A DNA stretch of 64,000 bases from Streptomyces wedmorensis (GCF_000716445.1 NZ_JNWK01000032.1:19669-83668); one strand, 5' to 3'; positions 33,201-40,384 are shown, numbered from the stretch's first letter. The notes: a model not told the origin generated them from the sequence alone. Numbers and translations: made by a program.

Positions 33201-33796
33201 TCGAGGTCGGCATCGAGACCGCCCGCGACCTGGTCGCGGCGGGCAACAAGGCGATCCTCACCGGCGAGATGGGCATCGCGAACACCACCGCGTCCGCCGC
33301 GCTCATCTCGGTCTACACCGGCGTCGACGCCGCCGAGGTCACCGGCCGCGGCACCGGCATCAACGACGAGACGCACGCCCGCAAGGTCGACGTGGTGCGC
33401 CGCGCCCTCGACCTGCACAAGCCGGACCCGGCGGACCCCATCGGCGTCCTCTCGGCGATCGGCGGCCTGGAGCACGCGGCCCTCGTCGGCCTGATCCTGG
33501 GCGCCGCCTCGCTGCGCACCCCGGTCATCCTGGACGGCGTCTCCACCGGCGCGGCCGCGCTCGTGGCCCGGGCCATCGCGCCCGAGTCGCTCGCGGCCTG
33601 CATCGCCGGCCACCGCAGCGCCGAGCCCGGCCACGTGGCAGCCCTCAACAAGCTGGGCCTCCGCCCCCTGGTCGACCTCGACCTCCGCCTCGGCGAGGGC
33701 ACCGGAGCGCTCCTGGCCCTCCCCCTGGTGCAGAGCGCGGCCCGCGCGATGCACGAGGTCGCCACGTTCGACTCGGCGGGCGTCACCGAGAAGTAG
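30269..33796 (+). CDS. cobT: BluB-CobT fusion with a very long low-complexity N-terminus
   Basis: A 1175-residue protein. Residues ~1-600 are Ala/Pro/Val/Glu-rich, repetitive (EAV, APE, VAE units) and surely disordered. Residues ~605-825 form a nitroreductase-fold BluB domain (RRDIRNGFRSDPIP, HTAPSVGHSQPWDF), which turns FMNH2 into 5,6-dimethylbenzimidazole. Residues ~826-1175 are a full-length CobT (GALGMLEIISAQL, FAGDHGVHAQGVTPWP, and the catalytic Glu in LGEGTGALLALPL), which makes alpha-ribazole phosphate from DMB and nicotinate mononucleotide. Fusion would channel DMB into the lower cobalamin ligand. The start is ATG 30269, though a start nearer BluB cannot be excluded because the extension is open and strongly Streptomyces-like in codon use. 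Confidence 0.9.
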   Translation: MTDTGQVPGEGLPENAGMVEQPGIPAPGAYTFLDPSEHTTEDDDVLLMPGAQGAWSEHPPGFVPAPPVAVPAPAQAVPVVPNQAAPHQGVPQPAAPLGDPLTGPLPDPLTGPLPDSVALADVLTAPQGQTPPQGVPLGHAAGTPAHGVPAAPYEQVVTDHGYEPGILDTGAHEAAGRDTGSVDLGGVRMPPPGTAPAPPPARRPLHMGPPVPDATGGVVLSLADRGPAAAPAPAPQAVPVVATEPAPVPVRNPGPPTTGPEYFDIPQDQQLAPQGAEPWAAQPQEAAAPPAAFPAETVVPPTGQFVQVEGTVPTAPHLAPVPAPEAVVETVAEAVVEAVAEAQEPSPAAEQAEVPAPVVVEPAPEAVVEPAPEAVAETPDEAPVAVVDAQATVPAPREGEPVAEAPAPAPVDAVEPEAGTPAPEAEQAPEAQPEPVAVPEQPTEAVAESVTEPTAEAVAAAEAPAEQAPEEAAAEAVADETPAVAETAPEILPEQAPEPEAAPETAAVAEQPAAPVDEAAPAEVTELPEAEVAEPAEVEAVAVAAEADQTVAAPAEAPEAPEALDAPVNPEAVAVADPEAVAVAVADEDADPAAEEAPGAPAPGYADAEREAVLRVMRERRDIRNGFRSDPIPHEVLLRVLEAAHTAPSVGHSQPWDFVVIRSAETRQTMHELAQRQREAYAKSLPKARAKQFKELKIEAILDTPVNIVVTADPTRGGRHTLGRYTQPQMAPYSSALAVENLWLAARAEGLGVGWVSFFDEREMVRALGLPEHLEVVAYLCVGYVDEFPDEPELAQAGWSKRRPLAWVVHEETYGRRALPGEEPHDLLQETVANIRPLDAKALGEAWERQKRMTKPAGALGMLEIISAQLSGLSRVCPPPIPEPAAVAIFAGDHGVHAQGVTPWPQEVTGQMVANFLGGGAVCNAFANQVGAEVCVIDVGVASELPATPGLLPRKVRPGTGDFTTGLAMTREEVLAAIEVGIETARDLVAAGNKAILTGEMGIANTTASAALISVYTGVDAAEVTGRGTGINDETHARKVDVVRRALDLHKPDPADPIGVLSAIGGLEHAALVGLILGAASLRTPVILDGVSTGAAALVARAIAPESLAACIAGHRSAEPGHVAALNKLGLRPLVDLDLRLGEGTGALLALPLVQSAARAMHEVATFDSAGVTEK

Positions 33797-33805
33797 CACG
33801 GTCCG

Positions 33806-33843
33806 GCGCGTCTCCCACCCACTCAGGCGAGTGGGAGGCGCGC
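33806..33843 (+). terminator. Terminator after bluB-cobT
   Basis: Arms GCGCGTCTCCCAC / GTGGGAGGCGCGC (one G-T pair) with a 12-nt loop, ten bases after the stop. Confidence 0.8.
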
Positions 33844-33844
33844 G

Positions 33845-33976
33845 GGGACCGCGTTCGGGACGCAAAGCGTGATCTGTGGCGCGCATGCCGCGCCTCTGCG
33901 TTCCGAGAGCCGACAGGCGCCGTAGATCACGCGGTCCCGGACGTGGTCCCGGAGCGGCGCCCACGTCCGGGACCGC
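33845..33976 (+). promoter_or_regulatory. Highly structured leader region upstream of the siroheme/SUMT gene
   Basis: Two nested, competing inverted repeats. GCGTGATCT (33867-33875) pairs with AGATCACGC (33924-33932). GCGGTCCCGGACGTGG (33931-33946) pairs perfectly over 16 bp with CCACGTCCGGGACCGC (33961-33976). An upstream GGGACCGC (33845-33852) could instead pair with GCGGTCCC (33931-33938). Such mutually exclusive stems are typical of RNA switches, but a plain double terminator is possible. Confidence 0.45.
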
Positions 33977-34101
33977 CGGCGGGACATCCGTCACACCTTG
34001 CAAACCCCAGGTCACAGATATCGTGACTGTGCACGAGCCGCTTCATCGCCGCAGCGGCCCCCTCGCCCGCACCGCCACGCTCTCCGAGGAGCCGCTCACC
34101 C

Positions 34102-35334
34102 ATGGCCGAAACCGCCGAGCACCCCGCCTACCCCGTCGGACTGCGCCTCGCAGGCCGCCGCGTCGTCGTCCTCGGTGGCGGCCAGGTCGCCCAGCGCCGC
34201 CTCCCCGCGCTGATCGCGGCGGGCGCCGACATCACGCTCATCTCCCCGTCGGCGACCCCGTCCGTGGACGTGATGGCGGAAACCGGCGAGATCACTTGGA
34301 TCAAGCGACGCTACGAGGACGGCGACCTCGCCGACACCTGGTACGTGCTGGTGGCCACCACCGACGCGACCGCCAACGCCGCGGCCTCGGCCGAGGCCGA
34401 GCGGACCCGCACCTGGTGCGTGCGCGCCGACGACGCCGAGGCGGCCACCGCCTGGACCCCGGCCACCGGCCGCGACGCGGGCGTCACCGTCGCCGTGCTC
34501 ACCGGCCACGACCCCCGGCGTTCCGCCTCCGTGCGCGACGCGATCGTCGAGGGCCTCCGGGACGGTTCGATCGCCGCACCCGTGCACCGCACCCGGGCCC
34601 CGTTCGTCGCGCTCGTCGGCGGCGGCCCCGGCGACCCGGACCTCATCACGGTGCGCGGCCGCCGGCTGCTCGCCGAGGCCGACGTGGTCATCGCCGACCG
34701 GCTCGGCCCCCGCGACCTCCTCGACGAACTGCCCCCGCACGTCGAGGTGATCGACGCGGCGAAGATCCCGTACGGCCGGTTCATGGCCCAGGAGGCCATC
34801 AACAACGCGCTCATCGAGCACGCGAAGGCCGGCAAGTCCGTCGTCCGCCTCAAGGGCGGCGACCCGTTCGTCTTCGGCCGGGGCATGGAGGAGGCGCAGG
34901 CCCTCGCCGTCGAGGGCATCTCCTGCACGGTCGTCCCGGGCATCTCCAGCTCCATCTCGGTCCCCGGCGCGGCCGGCATCCCGGTCACCCACCGGGGCGT
35001 GGCGCACGAGTTCACGGTGGTCAGCGGCCACGTCGCTCCCGACGACCCGCGCTCGCTCGTCGACTGGGCCTCGCTCGCGAAGCTCACCGGCACCCTCGTC
35101 ATCCTCATGGGCGTCGACAAGATCGGGAAGATCGCCGAGGCGCTGATCGCGCACGGCAAGAGCCCCGACACCCCGCTGGCCCTGGTCCAGGAGGGCACCA
35201 CGGCGACCCAGCGCCGGGTGGACGCCACGCTCGCGACGGTCGCCGAGACCGTCAAGGCGGAGGAGGTCCGTCCGCCGGCCGTCATCGTCATCGGCGAGGT
35301 CGTCACCGAGGGTCCCGACAAGCTGGTGAAGTGA
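34102..35334 (+). CDS. cysG: Siroheme synthase / uroporphyrinogen-III C-methyltransferase (CysG type)
   Basis: A 410-residue fusion. Residues ~1-155 are the precorrin-2 dehydrogenase half with the NAD motif VVLGGGQVAQRRLPAL. Residues ~165-405 are the SAM-dependent SUMT half with LVGGGPGDPDLITVRG, LKGGDPFVFGRGMEEAQ and GISSSISVPGAAGIPVTHRG. It makes precorrin-2 from uroporphyrinogen III, and the dehydrogenase half leads to siroheme. It can therefore feed both the sulfite/nitrite reductase cofactor and the cobalamin genes nearby. GAGGAG at 34086-34091 supports ATG 34102. The chain is shorter than E. coli CysG (~457), mostly in the middle domain. Confidence 0.9.
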   Translation: MAETAEHPAYPVGLRLAGRRVVVLGGGQVAQRRLPALIAAGADITLISPSATPSVDVMAETGEITWIKRRYEDGDLADTWYVLVATTDATANAAASAEAERTRTWCVRADDAEAATAWTPATGRDAGVTVAVLTGHDPRRSASVRDAIVEGLRDGSIAAPVHRTRAPFVALVGGGPGDPDLITVRGRRLLAEADVVIADRLGPRDLLDELPPHVEVIDAAKIPYGRFMAQEAINNALIEHAKAGKSVVRLKGGDPFVFGRGMEEAQALAVEGISCTVVPGISSSISVPGAAGIPVTHRGVAHEFTVVSGHVAPDDPRSLVDWASLAKLTGTLVILMGVDKIGKIAEALIAHGKSPDTPLALVQEGTTATQRRVDATLATVAETVKAEEVRPPAVIVIGEVVTEGPDKLVK

Positions 35335-35386
35335 CCGCGGGAGCGCCCGCACGGCGTAACCAGGGGTAACCGAGCCCCTCGACACA

Positions 35387-35415
35387 TTGGCACCACACCC
35401 CGGACAAGGCAGTAT
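35387..35415 (+). promoter_or_regulatory. Promoter of the SpoU methyltransferase gene
   Basis: TTGGCA (35387-35392), a 17-bp spacer and CAGTAT (35410-35415). The predicted start point coincides with the GTG at 35422. Confidence 0.6.
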
Positions 35416-35421
35416 CACCTC

Positions 35422-36240
35422 GTGGCCGAACTCATCACGATCGACGACCCCGACGACCCGCGCCTGCGCGACTACACCGGCCTGACCGACGTCGAGCTCC
35501 GGCGCAGACGCGAGCCGGCCGAGGGCCTGTTCATCGCGGAGGGCGAGAAGGTCATCCGCCGCGCCAGGCAGGCGGGGTACGAGATGCGGTCGATGCTGCT
35601 CTCCGCCAAGTGGGTCGACGTCATGCGGGACGTCATCGACGAGGTCCCGGCGCCGGTGTACGCGATCCAGCCGGACCTCGCGGAACGCGTCACCGGCTAC
35701 CACGTGCACCGCGGCGCGCTCGCCTCCATGCAGCGCAAGCCGCTCCCGGACGCCGCCGAACTGCTCGTCGGCGCCCGGCGCGTGGTCGTCATGGAGTCGG
35801 TCAACGACCACACCAACATCGGCGCCATCTTCCGCAGCGCCGCCGCCCTCGGCATGGACGCCGTCCTGCTCTCCCCGGACTGCGCGGACCCGCTCTACCG
35901 GCGCTCGGTGAAGGTCTCCATGGGTGCGGTCTTCTCCGTCCCGTACGCCCGCCTCGACACCTGGCCCCGCGGTCTGGAGGCCGTACGGGAGGCCGGGTTC
36001 AAGCTCCTCGCCCTCACCCCGGCCGAGAAGGCGACCTCCATCGACGAGGCCGCCCCGCACAAGCTGGACCGGGTGGCCCTGATGCTCGGCGCGGAGGGCG
36101 ACGGCCTCTCCACGCAGGCGCTGCGCGCCGCCGACGAATGGGTCCGCATCCCCATGGCCCACGGCGTCGACTCCCTGAACGTGGGAGCCGCCGCCGCGGT
36201 CGCCTTCTACGCGGTGGCCACCGGCCGCCCGGAGTCCTGA
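35422..36240 (+). CDS. SpoU/TrmH-family RNA 2'-O-methyltransferase
   Basis: A 272-residue SPOUT enzyme that methylates a ribose 2'-OH in rRNA or tRNA. The N-terminal ~95 residues form the L30-like substrate-binding domain (GLFIAEGEKVIRRAR). The C-terminal trefoil-knot domain shows motif 1 (VNDHTNIGAIFRSAAALG, with the catalytic Arg), motif 2 (MLGAEGDGLS) and motif 3 (IPMAHGVDSLNVGAAAAVAFY). GTG 35422 lies 7 nt after CAGTAT with no Shine-Dalgarno, so a leaderless mRNA is predicted. The target nucleotide is unknown. Confidence 0.9.
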   Translation: MAELITIDDPDDPRLRDYTGLTDVELRRRREPAEGLFIAEGEKVIRRARQAGYEMRSMLLSAKWVDVMRDVIDEVPAPVYAIQPDLAERVTGYHVHRGALASMQRKPLPDAAELLVGARRVVVMESVNDHTNIGAIFRSAAALGMDAVLLSPDCADPLYRRSVKVSMGAVFSVPYARLDTWPRGLEAVREAGFKLLALTPAEKATSIDEAAPHKLDRVALMLGAEGDGLSTQALRAADEWVRIPMAHGVDSLNVGAAAAVAFYAVATGRPES

Positions 36241-36256
36241 GCAGCCGGGTCTCTCG

Positions 36257-37453
36257 TCAGCCCTGCAGGGCCTGGGCCGCGGCGATCCCCAGGGCCACGA
36301 CCAGGGTCACGACCACGAAGACGAACAGCCGCTGGCGCAGCAGCCGAGGGTTGGCCGGCCGGCGGCCGGTGGACGTCGAGCGGGCGCCGGGCCTGGTGCC
36401 GGTCCGCGACTGGGGGCGCGAGCCACCGGTCCGCGAGCCCCCGGACGGCCGAGACGACGGTCCCGGGCCACGCCCGGCCGTCCGGTCACGGTCCGCACCC
36501 CGGTCGCGGTCCGTGCCGCGCTCGGCGTCGCGACCGCGCGTGTCCCGCTCGGTGTACCGCTCCGTCGGCCGGGCGGGGCTCCGCTCCTCGATGCGCTCCC
36601 GCTGCGCGGGCGGCCGTGAGACAGGCAGCCCCTGCGCCTCGCGCGCCGCGATCTCCTTGAGCCGCATCGACAGCTGGAGCGTGCTGGGCCGGTCCTCGGG
36701 GTCCTTCGCCAGACAGGCCCGGATCAGCGGCGCCAGCGCGTCCGGCACCCCGTGCAGCTGGGGCTCCTCGTGCACCACCCGGTACAGCATGACCTCGGAA
36801 CTGCCGTGTCCGAAGGGCGAGTCCGCCATCGCCGCGTACGCGAGGGTGGCACCGAGCGAGAACACGTCGGTCGCCGGGGTGACCGCCGCGCCGCGCACCT
36901 GCTCGGGGGCGAGGAAGCCGGGCGATCCGACCGCCGTGCCCACGTGGGTCAGGGTGCTCGCCCCGGTGGCCCACGCGATGCCGAAGTCGATGATGCGGGG
37001 GCCCTTGGGGGAGAGCAGGATGTTCGACGGCTTCAGGTCGCGGTGCACCACCCCGGCCTCGTGGACGGCGACCAGGCCCTCCGAGAGCGCGGCCCCGATC
37101 GAGGCGACGTCGGCGGCGCGGAGCCCGCCCTCCTCGGCGACCCGGTCGTGCAGCGAGGGACCGGGCACGTACTGGGTCGCGAACCAGGGGCGCTCGGCCT
37201 CCAGGTCGGCGGCCACGAGCCGGGCCGTACAACCGCCGCGGATCCGCCGGGCGGCCGACACCTCACGGGCGAACCGCGACCGGAACTCCTGGTCCTCGGC
37301 CAGATCCGGCCGGATCACCTTCAGCGCCACCCGCTGGCCGCGCCGGTCGGACCCCAGGTACACGACGCCCATCCCGCCGGCCCCCAGCCTGCGGTGGAGC
37401 CGGAACGACCCGACGATCCGCGGATCCTCGCGCCGGAGCCGCATCATCGCCAT
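36257..37453 (-). CDS. Membrane-anchored serine/threonine protein kinase without sensor domain
   Basis: A 398-residue Hanks-type kinase. The glycine loop (LGAGGMGVVY) and catalytic lysine K45 are near the N-terminus, followed by HRDLKPSNILL, the metal-binding IDFGIAW and the APEQ segment. A ~110-residue Arg/Ser/Pro-rich juxtamembrane region follows. The protein ends in a single TM helix (FVFVVVTLVVALGIAAA) with only a few residues beyond, so there is no PASTA or other extracellular sensor. It resembles the group of short streptomycete kinases that rely on cytosolic input. ATG 37453 was preferred over the in-frame ATG at 37483. Confidence 0.9.
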   Translation of the reverse strand: MAMMRLRREDPRIVGSFRLHRRLGAGGMGVVYLGSDRRGQRVALKVIRPDLAEDQEFRSRFAREVSAARRIRGGCTARLVAADLEAERPWFATQYVPGPSLHDRVAEEGGLRAADVASIGAALSEGLVAVHEAGVVHRDLKPSNILLSPKGPRIIDFGIAWATGASTLTHVGTAVGSPGFLAPEQVRGAAVTPATDVFSLGATLAYAAMADSPFGHGSSEVMLYRVVHEEPQLHGVPDALAPLIRACLAKDPEDRPSTLQLSMRLKEIAAREAQGLPVSRPPAQRERIEERSPARPTERYTERDTRGRDAERGTDRDRGADRDRTAGRGPGPSSRPSGGSRTGGSRPQSRTGTRPGARSTSTGRRPANPRLLRQRLFVFVVVTLVVALGIAAAQALQG

Positions 37454-37944
37454 GTCCGTCCCCTCGTCCGTTCGACGTGGCACAGCTTACGTAGTGGCGC
37501 CCGCACGCGCTCATAGGCCGCGCCCTCCGCCGGGATCGATTGTCAGTGCTGACGGGAACCCCGCGGGTCCGCACGGGACGGCGGCACTTTCCAACCACCT
37601 TTGCCCGGAACCCACTTGACGCAGCGTCGCGAAGACGGGGCGACGGCCCCGCGGCCCGCCCGGCGCCCCGGCCCGCCGCGGTCCGCACCCCGCACCCCGC
37701 GAAGTGAGCGAAGTCACGCCGCCACCCCGACCCCTCCGGGAAGACCCCGTGATCGGAGCCCCCGTCTCCACCCAGGGGAGTACGCCGCACGGGCGGGCGT
37801 CATCCTCCGGGAGGCCCGCAAGTCGGTACGCGGGCATGACGTCCCGGCGCTCCCCGCTCCCTAGTCTTGAACTCAAGCGGCGGGTGCAGCACTCGTCCCC
37901 CGAGGTCACGCACCCGCCGCGCCAGACATGACAGGAGAGGACCC
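37454..37944. other. 491-bp divergent intergenic region
   Basis: The gap between the kinase (minus) and the small membrane protein (plus) holds no convincing gene. A TAGTCT hexamer at 37862-37867 could be the -10 for the plus-strand gene and is immediately followed by the palindrome CTTGAACTCAAG (37866-37877). Confidence 0.4.
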
Positions 37945-38112
37945 ATGGCTTTCACGGCACCGCGGACGAGCACCCGGCCTTCGAGCCAGCGCCACCCCCT
38001 GGTGGCCACCGCCATGGTCCTCCCTCTCGCGGCCCTGCTCGTAGTCGTCTTCGGCGGCTGGGACGCGGTGGTCACACAGGCGTCGTCCGTGGGCGTGATG
38101 CTGGGGCGCTGA
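37945..38112 (+). CDS. Small single-span membrane protein
   Basis: A 55-residue protein with a basic, Ser/Thr/Arg-rich N-terminus and one strong TM helix (LVATAMVLPLAALLVVVFGGW), then a short C-terminal tail. AGGAGAGG at 37932-37939 gives an excellent Shine-Dalgarno at the right spacing for ATG 37945, which supports it as a real gene despite its size. Function unknown. The adjacent kinase is divergent. Confidence 0.65.
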   Translation: MAFTAPRTSTRPSSQRHPLVATAMVLPLAALLVVVFGGWDAVVTQASSVGVMLGR

Positions 38113-38211
38113 GCGGCGCCCCGGACCCGGGAGAGCGGCCCGGGTCGGGACATCCGGCCATCAGCCCCGTGGGGACGGGGGTGCGGCGGACGGCAGCGTG
38201 GGGCCGGTCAG

Positions 38212-38306
38212 CTGGGGAGCTGACCGGCCCTCGCGCTTTTCCCCTCCGGTCCTCCTCGCCTGGGGAGCCGACCGGCCCTCGCGCTTTCCCCTCCGGTCCT
38301 CCTCGC
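38212..38306. repeat. Two-copy tandem repeat of ~48 bp
   Basis: Copies 38212-38259 and 38260-38306 match except for one T/C change and one missing T. Each begins CTGGGGAGC and ends TCCTCCTCGC. It lies in the gap before the phosphotransferase gene. Confidence 0.9.
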
Positions 38307-38360
38307 CTTCGGGGGCGGCCGGGGGAGTGGGACCGGGCCCCCACGACGTACGCTCCCCGC

Positions 38361-39446
38361 GTGGACTCCACCGCCCCGACCCCACCCGCGCAGACCCCAC
38401 CCGCGCCCACCCTGCCTTCGCCGAGGTCGCCCGCCCCGCCCGCCCCGCACGACCCGCTCGACCGGCTCGCCGCCGTCGCGCGGGACGCCGCCCATGGGGC
38501 CGGTGCGGCCTGCCGCTGCGCGAGCGGAGTCGTGGGGGTGCTCGCCGACCGGGACGACGGGACCGTCGTGCGGCACGGGGCGCTCGTCGTCAAGGCGCAT
38601 GCTCCCGACACCGATCCGGAGGCGCACCGGGCGCGGCTCGCGCTCGCCGGGCACGGGGACGTCGCCGGCGTCTTCCTGCCGCCGCTCCCGTTCGCGGACG
38701 CGGGCCTCGACGCGCAGGACGGGTTCGACGGCCGCCCCGTCACGGTCTGGCCGTACGGGTCTCCCGTCGACCCGGAGGACCCGGACGCCGCCCCCTGGGA
38801 GGAGGCGGCCCGACTGCTCGCCGCGCTCCACCGGACCCCGCCGCCGGGCGGGTCGGCGGCGGGCCTCCCGGAGATGCGGGCCCGCGTGAAGGTGCGGCTG
38901 GCCGTGGACCGGATGGTCCGCGCGGCGCCGGGCCACCCGGCGACCGCCACCGTGCTCGGCGCCTGGCGCACCCTCCCCGACCGCGACGGCGGTCCCGATA
39001 CCGGTCAGGGCGGTACGGCGGAGGCCGTCCGCACCCTCTGCCACGGCGATTTCCACCTCGGTCAGCTGGTCCGCGACGGCGGCACCGCGGCGGACCGGGC
39101 GCCGGGGCGGTGGCGGCTGATCGACATCGACGACGTCGGTCTCGGCGACCCGGCGTGGGATCTGGCCCGGCCCGCCGCGTGGTTCGCGGCGGGCATCCTG
39201 CCCCCGGAGGTGTGGTCGCGGTTCCTCGGCGCGTACCAGGAGGCGGCAGGTCCCGCGGTGGGGGCCGACCCGTGGGTGCGACTCGACGTGCCGGCGCGGG
39301 CCCTGACGGTCCAGACGGCCGCGCTGGCCGTGGCCAAGGCGACGGCGGGCCGACGGGAGCTGGACGAGGTGGAAGTCGTGATGATCGACACTTGTGCGCG
39401 TATCGCCGGACATCGAACCGACTCGGCCGGTTCGGCGTCCACGTAA
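38361..39446 (+). CDS. Aminoglycoside-phosphotransferase-fold (APH) family kinase
   Basis: A 361-residue protein with the choline/aminoglycoside kinase fold. The catalytic HGDFHLGQLV (Brenner-like motif with catalytic Asp) and metal-binding IDIDDVGLGDPAWDLA are in the C-terminal half, and VVKAHAPDTDPEAH in the N-lobe may carry the ATP lysine. The first ~45 residues are Pro/Thr-rich. GTG 38361 follows TACGCT by 7 nt with no Shine-Dalgarno; upstream in-frame starts would read through the 48-bp tandem repeat and look non-coding. The substrate could be an antibiotic, sugar or amino compound. Confidence 0.82.
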   Translation: MDSTAPTPPAQTPPAPTLPSPRSPAPPAPHDPLDRLAAVARDAAHGAGAACRCASGVVGVLADRDDGTVVRHGALVVKAHAPDTDPEAHRARLALAGHGDVAGVFLPPLPFADAGLDAQDGFDGRPVTVWPYGSPVDPEDPDAAPWEEAARLLAALHRTPPPGGSAAGLPEMRARVKVRLAVDRMVRAAPGHPATATVLGAWRTLPDRDGGPDTGQGGTAEAVRTLCHGDFHLGQLVRDGGTAADRAPGRWRLIDIDDVGLGDPAWDLARPAAWFAAGILPPEVWSRFLGAYQEAAGPAVGADPWVRLDVPARALTVQTAALAVAKATAGRRELDEVEVVMIDTCARIAGHRTDSAGSAST

Positions 39447-39492
39447 GGTAAGGCCACCATTCGAACGGCGATGTCAGGGAGTTGAGCCGAGC

Positions 39493-39771
39493 ATGCAGTG
39501 TCCCAAGTGCCATGCGGCCATGCACACGTACAACCGCAACGGCGTCCAGATCGAGCAGTGCAGCGGCTGCCGCGGCATATTCCTGGACTTCGGCGAGCTG
39601 GAGGCCCTGACCCGCCTGGAGTCCCAGTGGGCCCAGCAGGCCCCGCCCGCTCCGCCGGCCTACCCGGCGCAGCCCGCCGCCCCGGCCTGGGGTGCCCCGC
39701 ACCACGGCGGTCACCACGGCGGCGGTCACTACCGCCAGCGCGGCTTCGGGCGGATGCTCTTCTCCTCCTGA
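39493..39771 (+). CDS. TFIIB-type zinc-ribbon protein
   Basis: A 92-residue protein with an N-terminal zinc ribbon: MQCPKCHAAM, then QCSGCRGIFLDFGELEAL, giving two CxxC pairs about 19 residues apart. The C-terminal half is Pro/Ala-rich and then His/Gly-rich (HHGGHHGGGHYRQRG), possibly a second metal-binding tail, ending RMLFSS. It belongs to the small zf-TFIIB family of unknown function common in actinobacteria. It follows the kinase-like gene by 46 bp and may share its transcript. Confidence 0.82.
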   Translation: MQCPKCHAAMHTYNRNGVQIEQCSGCRGIFLDFGELEALTRLESQWAQQAPPAPPAYPAQPAAPAWGAPHHGGHHGGGHYRQRGFGRMLFSS

Positions 39772-39839
39772 TCCCCTCCGGACGGAACGGGTCGGCGCCC
39801 ACGGGCGCCGACCGCCGTTCACCTGCCGATCGATACGAA

Positions 39840-39871
39840 GAAGCCCCCGCCGCGATGCGGCCGGGGGCTTC
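39840..39871 (-). terminator. Terminator of the tRNA cluster (bidirectional)
   Basis: GAAGCCCCCG... pairs with ...CCGGGGGCTTC around a GAT-containing loop. It is followed on the minus strand by T-rich bases and lies four bases past the last tRNA. Confidence 0.75.
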
Positions 39872-39874
39872 GTA

Positions 39875-39949
39875 TGGTGCGCGATACTGGGATTGAACCA
39901 GTGACCTCTTCCGTGTCAGGGAAGCGCTCTCCCGCTGAGCTAATCGCGC
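39875..39949 (-). tRNA. tRNA-Val(GAC), copy 3 (CCA encoded)
   Basis: Acceptor GCGCGAT/ATCGCGC, anticodon stem CTTCC/GGAAG with loop CTGACAC (anticodon GAC), T-arm ACTGG-TTCAATC-CCAGT. The discriminator is A, followed by an encoded CCA (39877-39875). Confidence 0.95.
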
Positions 39950-39977
39950 GGGCACACCCGAAGGTGTCGGTACTGCG

Positions 39978-40049
39978 TGCGCGATACTGGGATTGAACCA
40001 GTGACCTCTTCCGTGTCAGGGAAGCGCTCTCCCGCTGAGCTAATCGCGC
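39978..40049 (-). tRNA. tRNA-Val(GAC), copy 2 (no encoded CCA)
   Basis: Identical to copy 3 over the 72-nt body, but the bases after the discriminator A are not CCA. Confidence 0.95.
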
Positions 40050-40083
40050 GGGGGATCCGAAGATCCGGGATCCGAAGATCCAG

Positions 40084-40155
40084 TGGACGATACTGGGATT
40101 GAACCAGTGACCTCTTCCGTGTCAGGGAAGCGCTCTCCCGCTGAGCTAATCGTCC
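40084..40155 (-). tRNA. tRNA-Val(GAC), copy 1 (variant acceptor stem)
   Basis: Same D, anticodon and T arms as the other two copies, but the acceptor stem is GGACGAT/ATCGTCC, with base-pair-preserving changes. CCA is not encoded. Only one base separates its 5' end from the 3' CCA of tRNA-Cys. Confidence 0.95.
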
Positions 40156-40156
40156 T

Positions 40157-40230
40157 TGGAGGTGGAGACGGGATTTGAACCCGTGTAGACGGCTTTGCAG
40201 GCCGTTGCCTCGCCTCTCGGCCACTCCACC
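40157..40230 (-). tRNA. tRNA-Cys(GCA)
   Basis: Acceptor GGTGGAG/CTCCACC, anticodon loop CTGCAAA (GCA) on stem ACGGC/GCCGT, T-loop TTCAAAT, encoded CCA at the 3' end (40159-40157). Confidence 0.95.
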
Positions 40231-40269
40231 AGGAGTGAATACGGGGGTTCGGGAAGATCCCCCACATCG

Positions 40270-40342
40270 AGCGGACGACGAGATTCGAACTCGCGACCCT
40301 CACCTTGGCAAGGTGATGCTCTACCAACTGAGCCACGTCCGC
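40270..40342 (-). tRNA. tRNA-Gly(GCC)
   Basis: Acceptor GCGGACG/CGTCCGC, anticodon loop TTGCCAA (GCC), T-arm GCGAG-TTCGAAT-CTCGT. CCA not encoded. First gene of the cluster in the transcription direction. Confidence 0.95.
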
Positions 40343-40384
40343 TTGTCGTTTCCGTTCCGCTTGCGCGTCCCGGCGACGTGTTGA

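Noticed and set aside
29726..34015. Very long antisense open frame (over 1400 codons) opposite bluB-cobT
   Set aside because: It is the complement of a low-complexity, extremely GC-rich coding region and contains Gly/Arg runs without any domain. The plus-strand frame has clear BluB and CobT motifs.
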